A DNA stretch of 64,000 nt from Vreelandella boliviensis LC1 (GTDB lineage: Bacteria; Pseudomonadota; Gammaproteobacteria; Pseudomonadales; Halomonadaceae), in assembly GCF_000236035.1 (NCBI RefSeq), contig NZ_JH393257.1, positions 835,548-899,547 on the forward strand, read 5' to 3'. Below, piece by piece: positions 57,692-64,000 of this stretch. The notes under the pieces are model-generated. The model made no database searches. It worked only from the letters and a program-made list of their open reading frames with translations, and was not told the DNA's origin. Position 1 is the stretch's first letter. Each line of letters opens with the position of its first letter. The translations under genes were made by a program, and so were the position numbers.

Positions 57692-58099
57692 ATGTTTACC
57701 CGTAGCATTGAGCCCGCTTTTTACGATACCGACGCCTTAGGACACATTAACAACACCCGCCTACCAGCGTGGTTTGAGCTTGCCCGTAATGACTTGTTCA
57801 AACTCTTTACCCCTGACTTAGACCCTAAGCAGTGGCGCTTGATTATGGCGCGCATGGAAGTCGACTACCGGGCTGAACTGTTTTACGGTCACGATATCGA
57901 AATACGTACTTACTTAACGCGGCTAGGCAATAGCTCGTTTACAGTGACCCAAGAGGCGCGGCAGCACGGCAAGCTCACTAACCTGGGGCATACCGTTATG
58001 GTGCAGTATGACCATCAGGCCAAGTGCGCCATGCCCATTGAGGGTGACCTGCGCGAGGCGCTAACGTCGCACCTACAAGACGCACCTGAGCCCGCCTGA
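57692..58099 (+). CDS. Hotdog-fold acyl-CoA thioesterase (YbgC/FcbC type)
   Basis: 135 residues; the Tyr/Asp motif reads FYDTDALGHINNTRLPAWFELAR, the active-site signature of 4-hydroxybenzoyl-CoA thioesterase-like enzymes. A second hotdog thioesterase after the one at 73-507; they are not close copies. AAAAAGGA precedes the ATG. It starts a run of small genes ending with the LOG gene. Confidence 0.88.
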   Translation: MFTRSIEPAFYDTDALGHINNTRLPAWFELARNDLFKLFTPDLDPKQWRLIMARMEVDYRAELFYGHDIEIRTYLTRLGNSSFTVTQEARQHGKLTNLGHTVMVQYDHQAKCAMPIEGDLREALTSHLQDAPEPA

Positions 58100-58140
58100 T
58101 TGACGCTGCCCCGCGCTGCCGGGGCAACAGGAGCCTTATA

Positions 58141-58443
58141 ATGGCAATCCGCTACAATCTCTGGATAGACCCTGACAACGTCGCCCAGCATCGTGCCGTT
58201 GAGGCAGACCTTGAGCGCTATTTTATTGAGCGCTTTGCCGACTATCCGCATATCCGCTTGTTTGGTGCCGACCCCTACGATTATGATGCCCCCTTCAACC
58301 GCCTTTATGATGTGCTAATGGCACGAGCCGCTGAATACTGTGAGCGGACGTGGTGCTATGTCGCGTCGCCTGAACAGCTCAATCGCTGCTTTTTCCGTGC
58401 CGTTGGCCGCTCGACTAAATTTGTTCAAGATGACCGTTCGTGA
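58141..58443 (+). CDS. Small protein of unknown function
   Basis: 100 residues, soluble, aromatic-rich (IRYNLWIDPDN, PYDYDAPFNRLYD, ERTWCYVA). A clean AGGAG site supports it as real. It lies between the thioesterase and the DUF501 gene, 12 bp from the latter. I do not recognise a family or function. Confidence 0.75.
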   Translation: MAIRYNLWIDPDNVAQHRAVEADLERYFIERFADYPHIRLFGADPYDYDAPFNRLYDVLMARAAEYCERTWCYVASPEQLNRCFFRAVGRSTKFVQDDRS

Positions 58444-58455
58444 GAGACCAACCCA

Positions 58456-58977
58456 ATGGTGATACGCACCAACCAAGCGCCTGACGAACGTCAGCTCGCC
58501 ATTATTGCCCAGCAGCTTGGCCGTGCACCGCGAGGTATCGAAGCGGTAGCCGCTACCGACGGTAAAGGTACGCCGCTAGTACTGCGCATGGCACCGATTG
58601 TCGATGGCAAACCCTTCCCCACTCTGTATTGGCTTTGCTCAGATGTGCTTAAAGTCGAGATTTCCCGCATCGAAGCCGTTGGTGTGATCAAAGCGCTCGA
58701 ACAGCGCCTGCAGGAAGAGCCTGAATTTCTTGAGGCTTACCAACAGAGCCATCGCGACTATGTAACCGCCCGCTGGGACTCTATGAGCGCTGCGCAGCGT
58801 GAAGAAGTCGCTAAGCTGGGTTACACCAAGGTGATGACCGAACGCGGCATTGGCGGCATTAGCAACTGGCACCAGATACGCTGCCTGCATACCCAATACG
58901 CCCATCACCTTTGTGGTGATAATGTCATTGGGCAGTGGATGGATGAGCAGTATCAGGTAGACCGCTGCTTACCCTAA
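58456..58977 (+). CDS. DUF501-domain protein
   Basis: 173 residues. The family pattern is visible: QLGRAPRGIEAV, then APIVDGKPFPTLYWL and the C-terminal IGGISNWHQIRCLHTQYAHHL, with Cys and His residues that could bind a metal. No activity is established for DUF501. Cotranscription with the gene before it is likely (12-bp gap). Confidence 0.88.
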   Translation: MVIRTNQAPDERQLAIIAQQLGRAPRGIEAVAATDGKGTPLVLRMAPIVDGKPFPTLYWLCSDVLKVEISRIEAVGVIKALEQRLQEEPEFLEAYQQSHRDYVTARWDSMSAAQREEVAKLGYTKVMTERGIGGISNWHQIRCLHTQYAHHLCGDNVIGQWMDEQYQVDRCLP

Positions 58978-59010
58978 TCGCCTTTTATATAGTGACAAGG
59001 AATTAATCGA

Positions 59011-59553
59011 ATGGCTCGAATTTGCGTTTATCTTGGCTCCCGTGAAGGTAATAGCCCTGCTTTCCGGCAGGCGACCAATAAATTGGGGCGCACGCTCGCT
59101 GAACGTGGCCACACGCTTGTTTATGGTGGCGCACGTCTCGGTTTAATGGGTGAGCTGGCGAATTCAGTGCTGGAGGCTGGCGGCGAAGCCATTGGTGTGA
59201 TGCCTGACCACTTGGTGGAGCGCGAACAGGCACACTTTGGCTTAAGCGAACTGATTCGGGTGCGCAATATGCACGAACGCAAAGCCACCATGGCGGCCAA
59301 CGCCGACGCGTTTATTGCCTTACCCGGCGGGATCGGCACCTTGGAAGAGCTGTTTGAAATATGGACGTGGGGCTATCTGGGCCTGCATGAAAAACCCATG
59401 GGGTTGCTTAATATCGATGAGTTCTATTCGCCGCTGCTGACTTTTTTAGACAGCACGGTCGGCCATGGTTTCTTGGCGGCTCCCACCCGGGAGATGCTGC
59501 TCGACGCACCGTCACCCGGTGAACTGCTTGATGCGCTAGAAGCCCAGCTATAA
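59011..59553 (+). CDS. LOG-family nucleoside 5'-monophosphate phosphoribohydrolase
   Basis: 180 residues with the LOG/TIGR00730 signatures GGARLGLMGELAN (about 31-43) and PGGIGTLEELFEIWTW (about 104-119). Bacterial LOG proteins release bases from nucleotides; in plants they activate cytokinins. AAGGAAT precedes the ATG. Convergent with the exonuclease gene. Confidence 0.93.
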   Translation: MARICVYLGSREGNSPAFRQATNKLGRTLAERGHTLVYGGARLGLMGELANSVLEAGGEAIGVMPDHLVEREQAHFGLSELIRVRNMHERKATMAANADAFIALPGGIGTLEELFEIWTWGYLGLHEKPMGLLNIDEFYSPLLTFLDSTVGHGFLAAPTREMLLDAPSPGELLDALEAQL

Positions 59554-59573
59554 TGCTGGCAAGGGGAGCGTCA

Positions 59574-60098
59574 CTAGTGGCCCGTGTGCTCGGTGAGCTT
59601 GCGGGTATACTGATAGGTAAGCTGCAGTAGGCGGGCATCATCACCTGCCCGGTGGCGGTGAATTCCCTGTTCGGCGATCAACACTTCTTTGCTGTCGCTC
59701 CACACTGCCTGCTGCTCTTCGCTAAGCAGGATTCTTAATGCCTCAAGGCGGAAGCGCGGCAGCATACCCGCGTGATGGAAGAGCAGCGATAGCCAGGTGT
59801 TGTCATATCCCCAGCTATCGCTGTACGCCTTACCCAGCTCGCGTAACTCATCGTTCAGCCAGTGAGCAACTTGACGTACCGGATAGCCCTCCTGAATGAG
59901 GCGATCACGGGAGATCCCATGCAGCAGTTCAGCCTTGGGATCCCAGTGCGTCCACTCTTCAAGCGGTTGAATGAGAAAAGCACAGCAGCTTCCATCGGCA
60001 CGGGCGATGCCTACTTCAATGGGGTAGCTGCCGCGCCCAAATCCGGACGCTTCAATATCTAATACTGTGGGTAGCGTCTCGGACACAACCTTCCTCAC
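59574..60098 (-). CDS. DEDD-type 3'-5' exonuclease-like protein
   Basis: 174 residues, DnaQ/RNase T-like fold: VLDIEASGFGRGSYPIEVGIA supplies the first Asp and Glu, DNTWLSLLFHHAG the middle motif and HRHRAGDDARLLQL the final His and Asp. The family name and substrate are unknown. The start is GTG at 60098; a second GTG at 60086 with AGGAAGG just before it is the better alternative. Confidence 0.82.
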   Translation of the reverse strand: MRKVVSETLPTVLDIEASGFGRGSYPIEVGIARADGSCCAFLIQPLEEWTHWDPKAELLHGISRDRLIQEGYPVRQVAHWLNDELRELGKAYSDSWGYDNTWLSLLFHHAGMLPRFRLEALRILLSEEQQAVWSDSKEVLIAEQGIHRHRAGDDARLLQLTYQYTRKLTEHTGH

Positions 60099-60120
60099 TC
60101 AATCAAAACGCGGTAACGTT

Positions 60121-60615
60121 TCATGCGGCAGCCACGCTATTTAGTGCCGGCTGATCCGCCTGTCGCTGCCAGTAAGCCGCACGCTCGCCATCTACCGCCA
60201 AGCCTAACTCACCCTGGCGATAAGCACGGGCAAGCCGCTCCGCAGCTAGATAATGCCCAGACTGGGCGGCACGCGCGTACCAGGTCACCGCGTAATCTTC
60301 ACGGCGCGGGTACTGAGCACAGCCGTGCTCGTGGATTTGTGCCACCTGGTACTGTGACTTTACATCCCCGGCATGGGCAGCTTCCAGAACGTACCGCGCT
60401 CCGCGCGCCTTGTCCTGGGGCGTCTGACTGCGATGAAACAGCATATGGCCGTAAACGGAGAGCGCGTCTGGGTGACCCGCTTCCGCACAGCGCTTAAATA
60501 AGCGCATTGTTAAACGCTGGGTGCGCGGTGAACGCGGCAACAACCAGTGATTATGAAACAGCCGTTCAGCTAGGCGAAATTCTAGCCGAGTAAACAACGT
60601 TGATGCCTGCAGCAT
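60121..60615 (-). CDS. Sel1-repeat protein
   Basis: 164 residues with about three Sel1-like (TPR-related) repeats: AEAGHPDALSVYGHMLF, ARYVLEAAHAGDVKSQYQVAQIHEHG and ARAAQSGHYLAAERLARAYRQGELG. Such repeats mediate protein contact. No signal peptide. The exonuclease gene is 22 bp downstream and reads the same way, so the two probably share a transcript. Confidence 0.85.
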   Translation of the reverse strand: MLQASTLFTRLEFRLAERLFHNHWLLPRSPRTQRLTMRLFKRCAEAGHPDALSVYGHMLFHRSQTPQDKARGARYVLEAAHAGDVKSQYQVAQIHEHGCAQYPRREDYAVTWYARAAQSGHYLAAERLARAYRQGELGLAVDGERAAYWQRQADQPALNSVAAA

Positions 60616-60861
60616 GGCAAACCACCCTGCCTGTCTGTTGGAACCTTGGGCTAGCAGTCACAAAAATAGCTGCCAACCACACGAGAAACCGGCCTTTAGC
60701 CGGTCGATGGGCTGGCAAGCATACGCCTGCCTTTGCGACGACTCAACCCCATTAATTTGCTGCTTGCAAAGAGCCTCGCTAACATGCCATGCATACGCCG
60801 TTTACCAGCCTGGTAATGGTGGCTTATCTTGTGGCAATTCCACCTTAGTAAGGAGATAAAA

Positions 60862-61893
60862 ATGCAAACGCGCCCACTTGGCAGAACCGGCATGGAGGTA
60901 AGTCGACTCTGCTTAGGTACGATGACGTTTGGCGAGCAAAATAGCGAAGCCGAAGCCCACGAACAGCTCGACCGGGCAGTGGCGTTTGGCATCAATTTTA
61001 TTGATACCGCAGAAATGTACCCCGTACCGCCCATGGCCAAGACCCAGGGCTTAACTGAACGCTATATCGGCAGCTGGCTAAAGCAGCGTGGCGCCAGGGA
61101 CGATCTGATCATAGCTACCAAGGCAGCTGGCCCAGGGCTTGACCATATACGGGGAGGGCCGCGACTTACTCGTGAGCATATTCATCAGGCCATCGACACC
61201 AGCCTGGAACGCTTGAACACCGATTACATTGACCTCTACCAACTGCACTGGCCCGACCGTCAAACCAACTTCTTTGGCAAGCTAGGCTACGTACATAGCG
61301 AAGACGAAGATGCGACGCCGTTAGAAGAGACGCTTGATGCGCTGAAAGAGCTTGTTAATGCAGGCAAGGTGCGGGCTATTGGGCTCTCTAATGAAACACC
61401 CTGGGGAGTGATGCGCTCACTGCAGCTTGCCGATAAGCTGGACTTACCGCGCGTGGCGTCTATTCAAAACCCTTACAACCTTCTCAACCGCTCTTTTGAA
61501 GTCGGTTTGGCTGAAATTGCCCACCGTGAAGATGTCGGCCTACTTGCCTATTCACCGTTAGGTTTTGGCGTACTCTCGGGCAAGTATCTGAATGGTGCGC
61601 AGCCGCCTAAGGGTCGCTTGACGCTGTATGAGCGCTTCAAACGCTACACCTCGCCTGAAGCCGAAGCGGCCACCCAGGCTTACGTTGCGCTTGCTGAAAA
61701 GTATGAGCTAGATCCTGCGCAAATGGCGCTGGCATTTGTTAACTCTCGCAGCTTCTTAACCAGCAATATTATTGGAGCGACCACCATGGAGCAGCTGGAA
61801 AGCAATCTTTCCAGCGAGAGCCTCAAGCTGGACAACGAAGTGCTAGAGGCAATTGAAGATATTCACCGCCGCATGCCGAATCCCTGCCCTTAG
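60862..61893 (+). CDS. NADP(H)-dependent aldo-keto reductase (Tas type)
   Basis: 343 residues from the ATG at 60862, with an AAGGAG site. AKR tetrad in order: Asp and Tyr in IDTAEMYP, Lys in IIATKAAG, His in YQLHWPDRQ. The start QTRPLGRTGMEVSRLCLGTMTFG matches Tas of E. coli. Cofactor motifs SNETPWGV and GATTMEQLESNL are present. Substrate not known. It stands alone. Confidence 0.9.
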   Translation: MQTRPLGRTGMEVSRLCLGTMTFGEQNSEAEAHEQLDRAVAFGINFIDTAEMYPVPPMAKTQGLTERYIGSWLKQRGARDDLIIATKAAGPGLDHIRGGPRLTREHIHQAIDTSLERLNTDYIDLYQLHWPDRQTNFFGKLGYVHSEDEDATPLEETLDALKELVNAGKVRAIGLSNETPWGVMRSLQLADKLDLPRVASIQNPYNLLNRSFEVGLAEIAHREDVGLLAYSPLGFGVLSGKYLNGAQPPKGRLTLYERFKRYTSPEAEAATQAYVALAEKYELDPAQMALAFVNSRSFLTSNIIGATTMEQLESNLSSESLKLDNEVLEAIEDIHRRMPNPCP

Positions 61894-61953
61894 AGCCTCT
61901 GATGAGTAACCACTACAGACCGTAAACGGCTCTGCCAGAACTATCGAAGCTAT

Positions 61954-61976
61954 AGCCTCGACCTTGGTCGAGGCTT
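61954..61976 (+). terminator. Hairpin after the aldo-keto reductase gene
   Basis: AGCCTCGACC / GGTCGAGGCT, a perfect 10-bp stem with a 2-base loop; no clear T-run. Ends 40 bp before yaaA. Confidence 0.6.
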
Positions 61977-61984
61977 GGTATACT
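61975..61984 (+). promoter_or_regulatory. Possible extended -10 promoter of yaaA
   Basis: TTGGTATACT contains an extended -10 (TGnTATACT) 33 bp before the yaaA ATG; no good -35 is seen because the hairpin occupies that place. Low support. Confidence 0.3.
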
Positions 61985-62016
61985 ACATTCACTTATGATG
62001 GCCCTAGGAGCATGCA

Positions 62017-62796
62017 ATGCTGAGCGTTATCTCTCCCGCCAAAACGCTGGATTTTGAAACCCCGCCGACCACAGAGCAGGTGACACAACCCGACTTTCTG
62101 AAACACAGCCAAGCACTGATCACTATTTTGCGCGACTACTCTCCGCAGCAAATCAGTGAACTTATGGGTATCAGCGATAAGCTGGCGGGGCTGAATGCGG
62201 CGCGCTTTGAGGAGTGGCGGCCCCCTTTCACGCTGAGCAATGCCAAACCCGCTGCACAGGCTTTTCAGGGCGACGTCTATACCGGCCTGCAAGCGGAAAA
62301 CTTCAGCGAAGCACAGAATCGTTACGCGCAATCGCATCTGCGCATACTTTCTGGCCTATATGGCCTGCTACGGCCCCTGGATTTGATTCAGCCATATCGG
62401 CTAGAGATGGGCACCAAGCTGCCTAATAGTGCCGGTAAGGATCTGTATGCCTATTGGCAGCCCATCCTGACGCCTGCACTCAATGAGGCCATTGCTGAAA
62501 GCGGCACCGACGTATTGGTTAATCTCGCATCGAATGAATACTTCAAAGCGGTAGATACCAAGCAGCTTAATGCCCGAGTCATTACACCAGTGTTTAAAGA
62601 TGAGAAAAACGGCACCTTTAAAATCATCAGCTTCTACGCCAAAAAGGCGCGAGGGCTTATGAGTGCCTGGCTTATTCAGCAACAGGTCAGCGACCCAGAA
62701 CACCTCAAAGCGTTCGATGTAGCAGGCTATCGTTTTGATGCATCGGTATCCCAGGGTGATACCTTCGTTTTCGCTCGCAAAGAAACCGATCGCTAA
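62017..62796 (+). CDS. yaaA: Peroxide stress protein YaaA
   Basis: 259 residues, starting [16 protein letters not shown], the family signature. YaaA limits free iron and so DNA damage during hydrogen peroxide stress in E. coli; the fold binds DNA. Other conserved parts are [17 protein letters not shown] and [14 protein letters not shown] lies upstream. OxyR control, known in E. coli, is not visible here. Confidence 0.95.
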   Translation: MLSVISPAKTLDFETPPTTEQVTQPDFLKHSQALITILRDYSPQQISELMGISDKLAGLNAARFEEWRPPFTLSNAKPAAQAFQGDVYTGLQAENFSEAQNRYAQSHLRILSGLYGLLRPLDLIQPYRLEMGTKLPNSAGKDLYAYWQPILTPALNEAIAESGTDVLVNLASNEYFKAVDTKQLNARVITPVFKDEKNGTFKIISFYAKKARGLMSAWLIQQQVSDPEHLKAFDVAGYRFDASVSQGDTFVFARKETDR

Positions 62797-62806
62797 AGCG
62801 AACGGT

Positions 62807-63382
62807 CTAGAAAAAACGCACGGGGCGTGGCGAGCGAGGCTTTAAAAATCGCTGGTGCGCCTCTTTAAACAGCGCAGTGTCGCAGCGGTGAAGCCACTCA
62901 TAAGCCACCATGTCTGCTGTCACCGCCACAGCACCGCTTGCGCAGGCGCGCTCACGGGCAAGCGCAGCCTCTTGCGGGCGGCGGCTGGCAGAGGCGTCAC
63001 TCAGCCAGTACAGCTCGTAGCCTGCCTCTAATAGTCCTAACCCTGTTTGCAGCACGCAGATATGCGCTTCTGTTCCACACAGTACAATCTGTGTTTTCCC
63101 CGTTGCGTGGAGTGCTTCACGAAACTCAGCTTCCGACATGGCGCCAAAATGCTGTTTTTGCCAGAGCTGATAATCATTCAGACAGGCGAGCAGTGATGCG
63201 GAGGATCCTCCCAGTTTTTCTGGAGACTGCTCGGTTAACCATACAGGCACCTCAAGCAAGCAAGCCATTTCGCCTAGCCATGCCGCTTCGTTAACGGCTT
63301 CTTCACCACCATCGATCACAGGCAGTAGCCGCGCCTGAAAATCGACCATTAACAGCAGACTTTTATCCCGTTGTAGCTGCAC
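62807..63382 (-). CDS. Isochorismatase-like hydrolase (cysteine hydrolase)
   Basis: 191 residues starting at a GTG (63382) with a strong GAGGAGG site. Catalytic Asp in LLLMVDFQARLLP, Lys in WLTEQSPEKLGGS and Cys in GTEAHICVLQTGLGL match the family triad. It is close to YcaC. Substrate unknown; family members include nicotinamidases and isochorismatases. Convergent with yaaA (10 bp apart). Confidence 0.88.
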   Translation of the reverse strand: MQLQRDKSLLLMVDFQARLLPVIDGGEEAVNEAAWLGEMACLLEVPVWLTEQSPEKLGGSSASLLACLNDYQLWQKQHFGAMSEAEFREALHATGKTQIVLCGTEAHICVLQTGLGLLEAGYELYWLSDASASRRPQEAALARERACASGAVAVTADMVAYEWLHRCDTALFKEAHQRFLKPRSPRPVRFF

Positions 63383-63442
63383 GTTGCCTCCTCAATTTTT
63401 ATCGTTATTTAGGCTATATATAATAAACGCGATACAAACAAT

Positions 63443-63470
63443 AAAGCAGCCGCTTTTCAGCGACTGCTTT
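63443..63470 (-). terminator. Terminator of the lipoprotein gene
   Basis: AAAGCAGTCGCTG / CGGCTGCTTT-type stem, on the minus strand followed by A/T-rich sequence, 28 bp downstream of the lipoprotein stop. Confidence 0.7.
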
Positions 63471-63497
63471 GGCTAACTCATCAAATAAATACTCGGC

Positions 63498-63686
63498 CTA
63501 GTTTTCAGCAGCCTCTTCCATATCTTCGCCGAGTTCTTCCATACTTTCTCCGGCACTTTCTGCAGCGTCGTCAATGTTTTCACCCGCTTCTTCGGCAGGC
63601 CCTTGGTTATCACAAGCGATAAGTCCGCCTGCCATTAAGGCCATTAATAAAGCGATTGCTAACTTCTTGGCTAATTGCGTCGTCAT
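63498..63686 (-). CDS. Small acidic lipoprotein
   Basis: 62 residues, with a lysine-containing signal and lipobox LIAC (Cys25). The mature 38 residues have at least 15 Asp/Glu, no Lys or Arg, and repeat GEN/GES/GED units, so it is probably an amphipathic acidic helix tethered to a membrane, loosely like entericidins. AGGAGG lies upstream. Function unknown. Confidence 0.8.
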   Translation of the reverse strand: MTTQLAKKLAIALLMALMAGGLIACDNQGPAEEAGENIDDAAESAGESMEELGEDMEEAAEN

Positions 63687-64000
63687 ACCGTTTCTCCTCC
63701 TGAGATTTAACTTCTAAGTACGTGCAACATAATACTAGATGCTGCTTGGCAACAATACCATGTTAAATACGCAAGCTATTGTTTTAAATATATTTAAAAC
63801 ACATGTTCCAATACTTTGAGCGACTATCGCTTCATACTACAGGTTTTAGGAGGCAGCATTAGCACGCGTCGATGCAGCGTCATCGCGCGCTAAGCGACGC
63901 GATCTCGTTTTTGTCATCTGAGGATTCCTTTTGGGTGTCGTTGCGTGCACAGCGCGGCAATCTAAGGGGTTGCTTTTAGGTGTCATTGCGAGCGCAGCGC
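63687..64000. other. Gene-free right edge
   Basis: The first 170 bases upstream of the lipoprotein gene are AT-rich (for example TTTAAATATATTTAAA-like runs near 63782) and probably hold its promoter; no protein or RNA gene is seen. From 63877 to the end there are REP-like palindromes, entered separately. Confidence 0.7.
63877..64000. repeat. Three REP-like palindromic repeats at the window edge
   Basis: Three related units: GTCATCGCGCGCTAAGCGAC... (63879-63906), GTCGTTGCGTGCACAGCGCG... (63937-63962) and GTCATTGCGAGCGCAGCGC (63982-64000, cut by the window). Their centres are inverted repeats (ATCGCG/CGCGAT, TTGC/GCAA, ATTGC/...) with compensating changes. Units 2 and 3 are 45 bp apart, preceded by TTTT(G/A)GGTGTC. 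Typical of intergenic REP elements. Confidence 0.6.

Overview
The window is a chromosomal segment of a moderately GC-rich gammaproteobacterium. It is most like Halomonas and its relatives (Halomonadaceae), with gene order strongly reminiscent of Pseudomonas. The evidence is the preserved blocks coaBC-dut-algC-argB, ftsY-ftsE-ftsX with rpoH beyond it, prfB-lysS, xerD-dsbC-hom-thrC-recJ, ffh / rpsP-rimM-trmD-rplS and minCDE, plus a poly-hydroxybutyrate-type acetoacetyl-CoA reductase. No phage, transposase, CRISPR array, rRNA or secretion cluster was found. Assignments rest on motif reading, not on database searches.

Layout. 1-9.3 kb: a thioesterase, RlmI, MutM, ribosomal proteins L28/L33 and RadC on the minus strand, then coaBC-dut-algC-argB-slmA on the plus strand (coenzyme A, dUTP removal, sugar phosphates, arginine, nucleoid occlusion). 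9.3-16.7 kb: RpoH, FtsX, FtsE and an FtsY whose acidic domain is a huge perfect Pro-Glu repeat, then RsmD, ZapB, RimI, an unknown protein and BolA. 16.7-26.8 kb: an MFS exporter, lysS and prfB (with the RF2 frameshift), a FadL-type porin, a MerR-controlled copper ATPase and a YitT protein. 26.8-41 kb: recJ, thrC, hom, dsbC, xerD, the rplS/trmD/rimM/rpsP operon, ffh, a CcsA-like membrane protein, a CorC-like protein, an acyltransferase and a TetR regulator. 41-52.4 kb: a catalytically stripped SRAP (YedK/HMCES) paralogue next to a pitrilysin-type protease, exonuclease I, MinCDE, a 938-residue DUF349 protein, PhaB and an initiator tRNA followed by what looks like a decayed second copy. 52.7-64 kb: a more accessory stretch of LysR/SDR, a CnoX-like chaperone, a PatB-type C-S lyase, several small unknown genes, DUF501, LOG, an exonuclease, Sel1, an aldo-keto reductase, YaaA, an isochorismatase-like hydrolase, an acidic lipoprotein and REP-like palindromes at the right edge.

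Functionally the window is dominated by core growth genes: division-site selection (MinCDE, SlmA, ZapB, FtsEX), co-translational targeting (FtsY, Ffh), translation and its quality (RF2, LysRS, RsmD, RimI, RimM, TrmD, RlmI, fMet tRNA) and repair (MutM, RecJ, SbcB, RadC, XerD). I did not find a convincing new multi-gene system. The best leads are (1) the 97-copy hexanucleotide repeat in ftsY, (2) the SRAP-fold protein that has lost Cys2, the catalytic Glu and the catalytic His, (3) the perfect-palindrome MerR promoter with an atypical metal-site regulator and a 23-residue membrane peptide overlapping copA, (4) the tandem remnant of an initiator-tRNA unit, and (5) the 16-bp tandem repeats between minC and the DUF349 gene.
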